Below, piece after piece: positions 24,907 to 32,750 of a stretch of DNA of 64,000 nt. The stretch covers positions 1-64,000 of the IMG/VR virus record IMGVR_UViG_3300042484_001840. One strand, 5' to 3'. Source of the stretch: a virus. Both the position numbers and the translations under genes were made by a program. The notes under the pieces are model-generated. The model had not been told where the DNA came from, ran no database searches, and was given only the letters and a program-made list of their open reading frames with translations. How positions within the stretch are numbered: position 1 is the stretch's first letter; each line of letters opens with the position of its first letter.

Positions 24907-26070
24907 CTATCGTGAATCGTCTTGATAATCAAGTGCGTCTAATTCAGCCATTTCCTGTGCCTCTGCCAATCGCATAGTATGCGCTCTGGTTTTTGGTCCA
25001 ATTGGATTTACTGAACTAATGTTAAATTCGTTAATTAATAAATTTCTAATCAACCAGTGAACTGGATATGAATAAGGGTCTTTGCGATGTTTTTTCCTAA
25101 ACTCGGATGCAAATGCCATTGCTCGCTGTTTTAACCCTGGTGTAATTATATTGTCATCAATGCACAATTGCACGCCTTTCCATCCTCTAAGGGCATACAT
25201 TTGAATCATGAGTTCAAGGTCAAACTGAGACCACAATCGTCTTTGTGCGTCAATGTGCGGAAAACACTCCACTAATCTGTCGTAAAATTCTGGCTCTGTT
25301 CTGACTACATCTTTAATACGGCGAATAGCAACTGAGTGCAATGGAATACCAATACGACTATTTGAGCCAGATAGAGCAGCGTGGTCATAGTATTCACAAT
25401 ACGAAGCGTTATGTTCTTCTGAAATAAATTTAAACACATCACTTGCTGTCCAGTCATAAATGACCTTAGCAAAACGCAAGGGGATTGATTTTTTCATTTT
25501 GAAAGGAATGTTGATGTAATTTTCGTTTAACTTCTGAACACACGCTCTATATCTGACCATTGACTCGTTGGCTCGTACGCCAGTCAAGAACGCAACACTT
25601 CCAGACTTTCCTTGCATTGTGTAATAGTCAATTGACTCTGGAAGGATTTGATCTCTCGTAAGTCCAAAATGCTCAGCAGTAATTGCCCATGGTGGGATAT
25701 CGCGGTAAAGGCGACCTTCTCGTTCCCGCTTAGCGGACCAAAGTAGGCAAAACTCTCGCCTGCCCAAAACCCAAACTTCTTGACCCATTGGCATGCAGTA
25801 CCACTCCATGTCAACCCAGTCATAGTTGCGTACTTCTTCAATGTATTTAATAGTAAGAGGAGAAACCATCTCTTCATCTCGGAAGATAACTTTTACTGGT
25901 CCAAGCCCGCGTTCTTCGTGGATTTCTTTAGCAAGATACAAAACAGCAGTTGAGTCTTTTCCTCCAGAGAATTGAACGCATACCGTGTCAAAAGTGTCGT
26001 AGACATGGCGAATTCTTTCGCGAGCAGCCTCAACACAATTAATATCTAAAAACATTCTTTGCCTAGTCAT
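24907..26070 (-). CDS. PAPS reductase-like N-type ATP pyrophosphatase (IbrA-like)
   Basis: This 387-residue protein carries the PP-loop SGGKDST at residues 35-41, which binds the ATP pyrophosphate. It continues with FRDEEMVSPLTIKYIEEV and a WSAKRER-type basic stretch, then FLTGVRANESMVRYRACVQK, IYDWTASDVFKFI and SRIGIPLHS, the pattern of the PAPS reductase/DUF3440 (IbrA-like) branch. It is flanked on both sides by ParB-like genes with 8-bp gaps. Known members of this superfamily adenylate a substrate for sulfur transfer or modify nucleic acid (as DndC does). No Dnd genes are visible here, so a phosphorothioate function cannot be claimed. Confidence 0.85.
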   Translation of the reverse strand: MTRQRMFLDINCVEAARERIRHVYDTFDTVCVQFSGGKDSTAVLYLAKEIHEERGLGPVKVIFRDEEMVSPLTIKYIEEVRNYDWVDMEWYCMPMGQEVWVLGRREFCLLWSAKREREGRLYRDIPPWAITAEHFGLTRDQILPESIDYYTMQGKSGSVAFLTGVRANESMVRYRACVQKLNENYINIPFKMKKSIPLRFAKVIYDWTASDVFKFISEEHNASYCEYYDHAALSGSNSRIGIPLHSVAIRRIKDVVRTEPEFYDRLVECFPHIDAQRRLWSQFDLELMIQMYALRGWKGVQLCIDDNIITPGLKQRAMAFASEFRKKHRKDPYSYPVHWLIRNLLINEFNISSVNPIGPKTRAHTMRLAEAQEMAELDALDYQDDSR

Positions 26071-26078
26071 AGTTTTCC

Positions 26079-26855
26079 TTAGCGATAGTCTGCGTGAGCG
26101 TCTAAAAAGTTAATTAATTTTTCAGCGATTGTGTCTCCGTCAGTGGAAACATCGCTTCTAAGCCACTTGACAAATGCATACCAGTGGCTTTGTTGTTCTG
26201 CGTTATCAAAAACAATCGTGTATTGAACTACTGCGTTTCTAGTACCTTGAGCACCAATACTCGTACTTCCAGAAGCGGCGACTTTCCTATTGTCAATTGC
26301 TTCCGATGGGACGAGTCTTGAACCTTCAGTAGTGTGTTCTACGCCGTACTTTGGTGAATTCTGTGATGGATCTATTAAAACTGGAGCGGTGTAACCAATA
26401 GTGCTTTCTTGAGTTCGCTCAATCCTATTAATTTGTTCATTGATTGATGCCATCTCAAACATATCCCAACCCAAATCCTCAAGTAGTTCAGGGTATGTGT
26501 CATCAATGTCCCCAAGTAATGACTTCAGGATAGATGGGTCCGTATATCCAAGTTCGTTTGTCCTGTTGTCCGCAAGAGCGAAAGCAATAGCACGAGTATC
26601 ATCTGCCTCGTATTGAACAGCGGCAATATGCGTCCAACCTAGTTTTTTGGCTGCTTGAAACTGGTGATTACCTGCGATAACAGTCATTGTGCCATCTTCA
26701 TTTGGGCGAACAACAATTGGTTTGAGTTGTCCAAATTCCTTATAGGAAGCAATGATTGCATCCAAGTTTCCCTTGCGAGGGTTATTTGGCAAGGGAATTA
26801 GTTTTTCTATGTCAACTAGCAAATTAGTTAGTGATGTATCAACTTGATAATCCAT
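26079..26855 (-). CDS. ParB-like nuclease domain protein (IbrB-like)
   Basis: This 258-residue protein starts with a complete ParB N-terminal domain: VDIEKLIPLPNNPRKGNLDAI, YKEFGQLKPIVVRPNEDG, VIAGNHQFQAAKKLGWTHI and AIAFALADNRTNELG. The 'NPRxG', 'GQxxPI' and 'AGNHQxxAA' elements are typical of phage ParB-like proteins, some of which have nuclease or CTP/ATP-dependent activity. A linker (about 150-205) precedes a C-terminal segment (VVQYTIVFDNAEQQSHWYAFVKWL) resembling a small domain that follows ParB in other phage proteins. It has an AGGAGAAAT ribosome site. It is first of the three-gene ParB-PAPS-ParB set. Confidence 0.85.
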   Translation of the reverse strand: MDYQVDTSLTNLLVDIEKLIPLPNNPRKGNLDAIIASYKEFGQLKPIVVRPNEDGTMTVIAGNHQFQAAKKLGWTHIAAVQYEADDTRAIAFALADNRTNELGYTDPSILKSLLGDIDDTYPELLEDLGWDMFEMASINEQINRIERTQESTIGYTAPVLIDPSQNSPKYGVEHTTEGSRLVPSEAIDNRKVAASGSTSIGAQGTRNAVVQYTIVFDNAEQQSHWYAFVKWLRSDVSTDGDTIAEKLINFLDAHADYR

Positions 26856-26869
26856 AATTTCTCCTTGGG

Positions 26870-27214
26870 TTACGGCATTGTTTGAGCGCGAACATTGGCA
26901 GCAAGCGTTCTTAGTGCGTCAATACTAGTACGAAGCGAATGAAGGCGTTCTCGTTTACTTTTGACCAATGCTTCACTAATTTTGTATTGCATTATTAAAT
27001 CCTGCAATTTATAATCAGCCCATGCTTCGCGCTCTTTAATTGACCCTTTTGCGCCAAGGTATTCCTTAGCCCATGAAGATTTCATATTTGCGTCTTTAAT
27101 GGCAGCGTCTTGAGCCAAGGTTTCAAAATTTTCTGTTTCATTTTCTAGTAAGCCAGTTAGCCGAAGAATTTCTTCTTCTACTTCAATCTGACTAATTGGT
27201 CGGTTTCTGTTCAA
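26870..27214 (-). CDS. Coiled-coil protein encoded with RuvC
   Basis: This 114-residue, almost entirely helical protein (SQIEVEEEILRLTGLLENE, DLIMQYKISEALVKSKRERL, LRTSIDALRTLAANVRAQ) should form a coiled coil. The start is a TTG at 27214-27212 supported by AGGAGG five bases upstream, which lies inside the 3' end of the resolvase gene; the two overlap by 23 bases. Proteins of this type are frequent beside RuvC-like genes in phages and may be recombination or replication accessory factors. Function not established. Confidence 0.75.
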   Translation of the reverse strand: MNRNRPISQIEVEEEILRLTGLLENETENFETLAQDAAIKDANMKSSWAKEYLGAKGSIKEREAWADYKLQDLIMQYKISEALVKSKRERLHSLRTSIDALRTLAANVRAQTMP

Positions 27215-27731
27215 TTGTGCCTCCTATAGTAGACCAGTCAATTTTTTGTAGACTGTCAATATTTTCTTTTCCCCATTGGTATCTAGGCTTACCGAGGACA
27301 TATAAGCCCATTTCTTGCAAAATCCAAGCGTCACACATATCGTCTGACCCCTTACCAGCCCAAACAATTCCAGTCTTGGCGGATATTGATGAGACTACTT
27401 CATTTTTTGATGCATTACCACGCCCTGTAGCGAATTTTGCTCTACAAGTAGGGGGAACGACAGCAAAAGGTATTTGTAAATTATGTAGGCAAAGCCTAAT
27501 TACTCCACCTAGTTCTCCAATAGAAAACGCTTGCCCGCTACGGCTAGCAAAAGAGTATCCCTCAAGAACAACTACAGGGTTTTGTATTTCTTGTAGCAGT
27601 TTAGTGAATTCGTTTACTATATCAGCAAGGCGATCAGTATCTTTTGATTTGACTGAAATAGTTCCTTGATTATTGTCGTATGCCCACCCCGTAGATGTGA
27701 GTGACAAGTCCAACCCGACAACAGTTTTCAT
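27192..27731 (-). CDS. RuvC-like Holliday junction resolvase
   Basis: This 179-residue RNase H-fold resolvase has the four acidic catalytic residues in place: D8 in VVGLDLSLTSTGW, E57 in VVVLEGYSF, and D131 and D134 in KGSDDMCDAW. The length and the central SGQAFSIGELGGVIR segment fit the phage/bacterial RuvC family. It would cut four-way junctions, either during recombination or to debranch DNA before packaging. It is transcribed divergently from the plus-strand gene at 27794, with a 62-bp intergenic region that must hold both promoters. Confidence 0.9.
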   Translation of the reverse strand: MKTVVGLDLSLTSTGWAYDNNQGTISVKSKDTDRLADIVNEFTKLLQEIQNPVVVLEGYSFASRSGQAFSIGELGGVIRLCLHNLQIPFAVVPPTCRAKFATGRGNASKNEVVSSISAKTGIVWAGKGSDDMCDAWILQEMGLYVLGKPRYQWGKENIDSLQKIDWSTIGGTIEQKPTN

Positions 27732-27748
27732 ATTTTTACATTAGTCGG

Positions 27749-27776
27749 TTGTCATTTTTTTTAGGGGAGATAAACT
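27749..27776 (+). promoter_or_regulatory. Likely promoter for the 27794 gene
   Basis: TTGTCA (27749-27754) and TAAACT (27771-27776) are separated by 16 bases, 17 bases before the ATG of the plus-strand gene, within the divergent intergenic region. The -35 box matches the consensus at five of six positions and the -10 at four of six. The short distance to the ATG would give a very short leader. Confidence 0.4.
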
Positions 27777-27793
27777 GGCGACACGGAGGCATA

Positions 27794-28141
27794 ATGACAC
27801 TAAGTAACGAAGCAAGAAGAGAACGAAGCAAGCAGGCGCAAGCAAACCGCATGGGTTATAGAAACCTGCCAGTTATATATGGTTCAAAGACTCATACAGT
27901 TCTTGAATTTGCTAAATTTTTTAACCGACCTGTTACAAATAGGGAAATTTTTGATTTTTCTTCACGGTTCAAAGAAATTAGAGAAGTAACAGATGGATTT
28001 AACGACCTCAGAGTAAGAGGATTGGCAGTAAGAGTTGGGGACAAGCATCAAATCACAAAACTTGGTATTGATGTCTTATACCTATGCGCAAGAATACATG
28101 TAGAAAAATCATCCTCTTATACAAGAAGCGTCAAATACTAA
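27794..28141 (+). CDS. Putative winged-helix DNA-binding protein
   Basis: This 115-residue protein is read from the ATG at 27794, chosen because CGGAGG lies six bases upstream; the frame extends further upstream without a ribosome site. The N-terminus is basic (NEARRERSKQAQANRMGYR). The rest has helix-helix-strand patterns (THTVLEFAKFFNRPVTNREIFDF, FNDLRVRGLAVRVGDKHQITKLG) as in winged-helix proteins. It is one of only two plus-strand genes in an otherwise minus-strand region. It could be a transcription regulator of the divergent units. This is inference from fold pattern and position. Confidence 0.65.
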   Translation: MTLSNEARRERSKQAQANRMGYRNLPVIYGSKTHTVLEFAKFFNRPVTNREIFDFSSRFKEIREVTDGFNDLRVRGLAVRVGDKHQITKLGIDVLYLCARIHVEKSSSYTRSVKY

Positions 28142-28161
28142 CTAGAGGCTAAAAAACTATT

Positions 28162-28170
28162 TGCTATAAT
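28162..28170 (+). promoter_or_regulatory. Extended -10 promoter for the 28205 gene
   Basis: TGCTATAAT is a perfect extended -10 element (TGnTATAAT) 35 bases before the ATG at 28205. No convincing -35 is present, which is normal for extended -10 promoters. The leader contains AAAGGAAAAAAA before the ATG. This is the closest match to a consensus promoter found in the window. Confidence 0.65.
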
Positions 28171-28204
28171 TTACTTGTCCGTCTAACGCAACAAAGGAAA
28201 AAAA

Positions 28205-28555
28205 ATGGCAACAGGAGTTTTAGCCCCATCAACAATCACCATGACAATCCCGGGTAGCCTAACCACTTCAAGTATTGTTACAATGGCAATGCCTTTTAAT
28301 GGTCAAATTACTGGCGCTTATGTTGCAGTCACGACTGCACCCACCACTTCGGCGCTTACCGCTGACCTCAAGGTTGGTTCTGCCGTTGCCGCTGCTTTCT
28401 CAATTGCCGCTGCAGGAACTTCGGATGAAGGTACTTTGACTGCGGCAAATGTCAAGTTTGACAAGGGTGCCCTTATTAGCCTTGATGTTTCGGCAGTCGG
28501 TTCAGGTACCCCTGGCTCAAACATGACGGTTGCATTCACAGTTATTGAAGGCTGA
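28205..28555 (+). CDS. Small beta-rich protein, probable virion decoration protein
   Basis: This 116-residue protein is rich in Ala, Thr, Val, Ser and Gly with no Cys and few charges. It opens ATGVLAPSTITMTIPGSL, and the remainder alternates strands (GQITGAYVAVTTAPTTSAL, NMTVAFTVIEG). The pattern suits a small capsid decoration or fibre protein. Gene context: its own strong extended -10 promoter and an AGGAAA ribosome site, implying high expression, in a location apart from other plus-strand structural genes. I do not recognise a defined family. Confidence 0.7.
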   Translation: MATGVLAPSTITMTIPGSLTTSSIVTMAMPFNGQITGAYVAVTTAPTTSALTADLKVGSAVAAAFSIAAAGTSDEGTLTAANVKFDKGALISLDVSAVGSGTPGSNMTVAFTVIEG

Positions 28556-28559
28556 TAAA

Positions 28560-28877
28560 TCAGTCCCAAGAATGTTTGGCTAAACCGAGGTCAAATGCTA
28601 ATTGGGGATTATTCCCAATTCGTGTGTGACATTCACGGCATACTGCCATCAAATTGGATTCGTCAAGGATAGACCCACCTTGAGAGCGTCGGACTAGTTC
28701 GTGGATGTCTCTACTAGGGCGACGAATATAAACCATAAGATTGTCATGTTCTGCAAAGACTGGACATGCTTCACACCAACGCCGTTCCTCTAGTAATTTT
28801 TTTACTAGAGGAACTCGTTGTTTATATAGTTCTTCAGTTTTTTTAGAACGCTTTTTTATTGGCTTTCGGGGTTTCAT
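28560..28877 (-). CDS. HNH endonuclease
   Basis: This 105-residue protein has a basic N-terminus (MKPRKPIKKRSKK), a zinc-ribbon-like pair WCEAC (C35, C38) and CREC (C80, C83), and the HNH core: H59 in DIHELVRRSQGG, N75 in ESNLMAVC and H84 after the last Cys. Small HNH nucleases near terminase genes assist genome packaging in many phages; the large terminase lies about 2.5 kb upstream on the same strand. Its stop faces the stop of the plus-strand gene at 28555 with no space for a terminator. Confidence 0.87.
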   Translation of the reverse strand: MKPRKPIKKRSKKTEELYKQRVPLVKKLLEERRWCEACPVFAEHDNLMVYIRRPSRDIHELVRRSQGGSILDESNLMAVCRECHTRIGNNPQLAFDLGLAKHSWD

Positions 28878-28886
28878 GACTTAATT

Positions 28887-29396
28887 TTAGTCAGCAATAA
28901 CATCTTCAGCCCTGATTGTATTAAATGTCCAATTACCTTCAAGCGATGCCCATAAAGCCTCATCAATTGAAGTGGGTTCAATGTCGTATAATTCAATAAG
29001 TGCTTTGTGTTTTTTGATAGCGTTTTCATAAAGCATTACATTTTGACTGGGGTCGTTTTGAATTGTCCCAGTCTTAATCATTAATTCAACTTCATCAAGC
29101 CTTCGCTCAACATGAAATTTGAATCTTTCAATTCTGCTGGAGCGAGCAGAATAAGCAGACATTGCTTCTGCTAGTAATTTTGCACCATCAGCACCGAGTG
29201 CTTCGTATCTCTTTTTATCAGACTCAGAATCAAAATAAATCGTATCCAATTGTTCAGATAAACTGACACTCAAACTAATTAAAGAGCGTTTCCAACGATC
29301 CCAATTTTCTTTTTCTGTAAGAATGCCTCTTTGTGATTTAGAAACTTTATTTTTTACTTCTTCTGCCACAAGACGCGCAAATGCATCATCGTTCAT
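28887..29396 (-). CDS. Helical protein of unknown function
   Basis: This 169-residue, mainly helical, charged protein (DAFARLVAEEVKNKVSKSQRG, KRYEALGADGAKLLAEAMSAYSARSSRIERFKFHVERRL, NAIKKHKALIELYDIEP). It has no membrane segment or catalytic motif. It is encoded between the HNH nuclease and the Cas4-like nuclease in a co-oriented run of DNA metabolism genes with short gaps, so a role in recombination or packaging is possible. No family recognised. Confidence 0.65.
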   Translation of the reverse strand: MNDDAFARLVAEEVKNKVSKSQRGILTEKENWDRWKRSLISLSVSLSEQLDTIYFDSESDKKRYEALGADGAKLLAEAMSAYSARSSRIERFKFHVERRLDEVELMIKTGTIQNDPSQNVMLYENAIKKHKALIELYDIEPTSIDEALWASLEGNWTFNTIRAEDVIAD

Positions 29397-29408
29397 AACT
29401 TCCCTTAT

Positions 29409-30161
29409 CTATTTAGTCCAAGACGGACAGATTTTCTTAAAATTACACCAATTACAAAGAGGACCTGTTTTTGTTGGAAAATTTTCATCTTCGCAGTACT
29501 GGTCAATTAAGGACTTAGTTTTAACAATTTTATCAACTGTTGTTTTTACTATATCCTGAGTTACTGGCGTTGTCAGGACTTTTGGTCCAGTGAGATAGAT
29601 AAGAGAAACTGTCTCAGTCTCGCCAACGCCCAACTCCTGCAACATTGCCGCATATATGAAAAGTTGCAAGAACTTGTCATCCATATATCGTTTATCGGGG
29701 ATTTTCCCTGTTTTGTAATCCTCAATAATAAGTGACCCGTTGTCAGACTTCTTAAATCTGTCAATAAATCCTTTAACAGTTACACCCTCAATTGAACCAT
29801 AAACTTCGCGTTCAACATCTACAAGATTTGTTTCCTGTGGATCTTCAAGTTTCCACAGATTCTCTACGCACCACCATGCTTTCCAGCGGAACTCACGAGC
29901 ATCTAGTCTTAGTTTGCTAGTTTCATCCTTGTAATACTCTTCCCATTTTAATCGCGCTAATCCTTTTGCCATGTCAATTGTTCGTTCATCTGATGGCAAA
30001 AGGTATAACGCTTCAAGAATATCGTGGACAAAGTTTCCAAGAAGAGTGTGAACCGTGGGGGGTTCCATCATTCCGTCAATTTTATTGAATTTAAACTTCA
30101 ATGGGCATTGATGAAATGTATTAATTGATGATGGTGATAGATGCGGTGGCGCTACAAGCAT
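29409..30161 (-). CDS. Cas4/RecB-like PD-(D/E)XK nuclease
   Basis: This 250-residue exonuclease-like protein begins with LSPSSINTFHQCPLKFKF, the common RecB/Cas4 opening. Catalytic pattern: H46, D134 in GFIDRF, E147/D148 and K150 in IIEDYKTGK, and Q166 in FLQLFIYAA, the motif used by RecB-type nucleases. Four cysteines, C19 and C236, C239, C245 near the C-terminus (CNWCNFKKIC), are placed to hold a 4Fe-4S cluster as in Cas4 and AddB. Its start overlaps the stop of the Rad52-like gene by one base, so exonuclease and annealing protein are coupled, as in Red-type recombination pairs. No CRISPR array is present, so it is a phage recombination nuclease rather than a CRISPR gene. Confidence 0.88.
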   Translation of the reverse strand: MLVAPPHLSPSSINTFHQCPLKFKFNKIDGMMEPPTVHTLLGNFVHDILEALYLLPSDERTIDMAKGLARLKWEEYYKDETSKLRLDAREFRWKAWWCVENLWKLEDPQETNLVDVEREVYGSIEGVTVKGFIDRFKKSDNGSLIIEDYKTGKIPDKRYMDDKFLQLFIYAAMLQELGVGETETVSLIYLTGPKVLTTPVTQDIVKTTVDKIVKTKSLIDQYCEDENFPTKTGPLCNWCNFKKICPSWTK

Positions 30162-30832
30162 TATTCTGCGCTGTCAGCAAAATCTGGAGAAATAGTTCCC
30201 CCAAGATGAATGCGGAGAGCCTCCACCGTAAGAACTTCTAGTTCTTTAATGGTGAATTCGCTTGGCTTTGGAATTGCTCGTCCATCGCTCCATGTTGACC
30301 AGTAAGCGCGTAAGTCTTTAACTTGGTCCTCGGTGAGTAAGTCCCTGATTTCCTTGAAACGATTGTACTTATCAACAACTGGGTCAATTTGTACTTCTGC
30401 GTGAATTACTTCATCCATTTCAATTGCATCAGCATCACGAGCAAGGTATAGACCTACTCCAAGATGTTGGCATGCCTTTTTAAGTGCGTCAGAAACGGCA
30501 CCCTTAAATTCATCACCTAGGTCAAGAATATCGCCACTCTTAGTGCGCTTGATCTTGGTTCCACCAAATCCAGCATGGGAAGTATGGAACATAGATGTGG
30601 CACCTTCGTCATAAACATCAACACGAACATGTGCAATTACCCATTCAGGGTCATTCTTGTCTCGTTCGCAAGATACAACAGTATGCGACCATCCACATGG
30701 TCCAAATATCCTGTTCATTCGTGTAATAACTTCCGAAATAGGAATATAGGTAAGGCTTGCCCCACCTTTTTTGACTTGGCGTTCCATTTCTACTGGAAAT
30801 GGATCAGATAGTTTTTCGTATAGATTTTCCAT
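30161..30832 (-). CDS. Rad52-like single-strand annealing protein
   Basis: This 223-residue protein carries the Rad52/Sak core: YIPISEVITRMNRIFGPCGWSHTV, VIAHVRVDVYDEG, then GDEFKGAVSDALKKACQHLGVGLYLA (about 106-131), the best-conserved stretch in this family. The C-terminal part (LTEDQVKDLRAYWSTWSDG) is a helical tail as in phage relatives. It anneals complementary single strands and works with the coupled Cas4-like exonuclease. Ribosome site AGGGTAAATAATC precedes the ATG. Confidence 0.88.
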   Translation of the reverse strand: MENLYEKLSDPFPVEMERQVKKGGASLTYIPISEVITRMNRIFGPCGWSHTVVSCERDKNDPEWVIAHVRVDVYDEGATSMFHTSHAGFGGTKIKRTKSGDILDLGDEFKGAVSDALKKACQHLGVGLYLARDADAIEMDEVIHAEVQIDPVVDKYNRFKEIRDLLTEDQVKDLRAYWSTWSDGRAIPKPSEFTIKELEVLTVEALRIHLGGTISPDFADSAE

Positions 30833-30834
30833 GA

Positions 30835-31362
30835 TTATTTACCCTTCCTTAGTGAGATACTTGGTTCTGCTTCGCCTGACTGACAGTAGTCGTCGGCATT
30901 TACTCCAATATTTGACAATGCCGTAACTCGCCAATATGACGGCTGAACATAGTCAAGTAATGCAGTAATCATTTCTTTCGTTGAAAGTACACGCTCGCCA
31001 GTATCCATGTCAATAGCAAGCGACTCAATTTTTTCCGAAACTACATCTGCTAAATCTTTATGCTTCCATGCTTTTCGGTTTTTGTCCCATTTTTTTTCAA
31101 TGGTGTCACCTGATGAAAGGACTACCATTTCTGTTTCGGTCATTTCTTTGAGCACATGATGAGTTAAAGAATTGTAAATAATTGATAATTGAGTTTTGAA
31201 GTTTGAAATCTCAACGATCATTTCACACCAATTTTCTAGTGTGATTTGGCTATCTACTGGGTCTTTTTCTTTCAATGACTCAATGGAATCATCAAGAAGA
31301 AGAATTGCAGATTGAAAATCTGCAAAATGCAAAGCATTATTGCCCTCGTTAGTATCTTTCAT
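30835..31362 (-). CDS. Conserved phage protein of the recombination module
   Basis: This 175-residue protein has an N-terminal helical half (HFADFQSAILLLDDSIESL, WCEMIVEISNFKTQLSIIYNSLTHHVLKEM) and a central segment (EKKWDKNRKAWKHKDLADVVSEKI) that I associate with proteins encoded next to annealing proteins in actinobacterial phages. The stop is two bases before the Rad52-like start. An AGGAGAAA site precedes the ATG. Probable accessory of the recombination pair, or packaging-related; no catalytic motif. Confidence 0.65.
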   Translation of the reverse strand: MKDTNEGNNALHFADFQSAILLLDDSIESLKEKDPVDSQITLENWCEMIVEISNFKTQLSIIYNSLTHHVLKEMTETEMVVLSSGDTIEKKWDKNRKAWKHKDLADVVSEKIESLAIDMDTGERVLSTKEMITALLDYVQPSYWRVTALSNIGVNADDYCQSGEAEPSISLRKGK

Positions 31363-31387
31363 TTTTCTCCTAGTAAGTAGTTATGTG

Positions 31388-32692
31388 TTAGAGGATTATA
31401 GTTGCTCTACTCCTCTGAGGCAACCCCAAACCTGTTAAATGCGTAAATGCTCCTACGGCAGAGTCAACTTGGTCATCGTGGTTGCAAGCCTCGGGAAAAG
31501 ATGCAAATTCGTCTAACCAATCCGTAAGCCAAGCACCCCTAACTAGGCGAACATTCCCATTGGCTACAGCCGCCGCAAATGGACGGGCGCGGGTAACTTT
31601 ATCGCCAGTCGCCCTTATTCCCATAAAGTCATAGCCTGGTAGTACATATCGTGCATATTGGTCAATCAGTGCTTTTCCTGACGAACCAGGTTCTTGCTCC
31701 ATCCTGATCGTTACCGCATTTCCGTCTTCATAGGCTGTTTGTGCAATTAATTGTTCTACTTTTTCGCCCTTAACTCTGGCTTTCTTTACATCTAATATGT
31801 AACTTATACCCGAATCAAATAAAATTAATGTACCAACGGTCCAGTCGGGGTCTGGGTTGGTATGTGATGGTTCCGTAGCGGCGCAGTCCCAGAACCTAAC
31901 AGCGCGAGCATTAGAGGCAATCTGAGGCACTTCATGAGGGTCAATGATGACAAAGTTCTCTCGGTCAAACAATGTTCCGAGGGAGGTTGTAAACCAGTCG
32001 CCCTCTTCTAGTCTGCGACGCTCAATGGGGTCTAGGGCCTGCAATGCCTGCCGATATGACTCAGCGTCAATACCGGGGTTGTCGTGGAGTTTGGAAGGGA
32101 CGAAGATCCGTCCAGTTTGCATTCCCTCAACGATAAATCTTTGGCGAACCCAATTGGGGGCAGGGTTGGATGCGGATCTCATTCGCAGAGGAACCTGCGC
32201 TAGGGCACCTTTTGCTGGACGGCGGAGACGAGAGAACATATACCGATAGTCGGATTCTCGGATTTCGGTAACTTCATCCATGCCAATAAATTGGAATTCA
32301 GCACCCTTATAGCGAAGGTAGTCCTGCTGGTTATTTAGGTATCCAAATGAGATACGAGCGCCAGAAGGGAAAACAGCAGTATAGTTATTAGCGTTCCACC
32401 TAACATTGTCATAGTTTGCCACCCAAGACTGGAATCTATCCATGATTGCACCAGGGAGGGCAAGGTCGGCGTATGTTCTTCGGAAAAGAATGGCTGAATA
32501 ATTTGGGATATCAACATACTGTAGGGCAGACATTAATAGAGCCGAACTTTTACCTCCGCCAGCCGCTCCTCCAAAAAGTGCTTCTAGAGCGTAAGTCCGA
32601 AGAAAAACCTTCTGAGTCAAGGAAGGCTCCTCAGGGCAAAACTCAGACATTTTTGGTTCTAAATATTTTAGAATTGATTCCCAGTCAGTCAT
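31388..32692 (-). CDS. terL: Terminase large subunit
   Basis: The ATG at 32692-32690 (434 residues, MTDWESILKYLEPKM) is preferred over upstream in-frame codons because those run into the divergent gene's leader and a GAGGGA lies just before it. The packaging ATPase has Walker A at 41-50 (GGAAGGGKSS) and Walker B at FIGMDE with D139 and E140. The nuclease domain has D269 (RFWDCAA), E332 (RMEQEPG) and D406, D407 and D410 (NHDDQVDSAVGAF), the RNase H-like metal site. It translocates DNA into the prohead and cuts at the end of packaging. It is divergent from the portal unit. No small terminase was identified in the window. Confidence 0.95.
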   Translation of the reverse strand: MTDWESILKYLEPKMSEFCPEEPSLTQKVFLRTYALEALFGGAAGGGKSSALLMSALQYVDIPNYSAILFRRTYADLALPGAIMDRFQSWVANYDNVRWNANNYTAVFPSGARISFGYLNNQQDYLRYKGAEFQFIGMDEVTEIRESDYRYMFSRLRRPAKGALAQVPLRMRSASNPAPNWVRQRFIVEGMQTGRIFVPSKLHDNPGIDAESYRQALQALDPIERRRLEEGDWFTTSLGTLFDRENFVIIDPHEVPQIASNARAVRFWDCAATEPSHTNPDPDWTVGTLILFDSGISYILDVKKARVKGEKVEQLIAQTAYEDGNAVTIRMEQEPGSSGKALIDQYARYVLPGYDFMGIRATGDKVTRARPFAAAVANGNVRLVRGAWLTDWLDEFASFPEACNHDDQVDSAVGAFTHLTGLGLPQRSRATIIL

Positions 32693-32750
32693 ACCGTTCC
32701 CTCGTAGATCATAAGATACATTAGTGTTGACCAAAGCCTCAGAGGTACAT

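Noticed and set aside
24308-26855. DNA phosphorothioation (Dnd) system
   Set aside because: Only the ATP pyrophosphatase resembles DndC; no DndA/B/D/E-like genes are nearby, and the ParB partners point to the IbrA/IbrB-type group.
27701-27793. Longer start for the winged-helix gene
   Set aside because: It would overlap the RuvC start and the promoter region; the ATG at 27794 has CGGAGG in front.
28552-28563. Palindrome CTGATAAATCAG as an operator or terminator
   Set aside because: It is made up of the two facing stop codons of convergent genes, its loop would be only two bases, and there is no U-run.
29409-30161. Cas4-like gene as evidence for a CRISPR system
   Set aside because: No repeat-spacer array or other cas gene is present; the coupling with a Rad52-like gene shows a phage recombination role.
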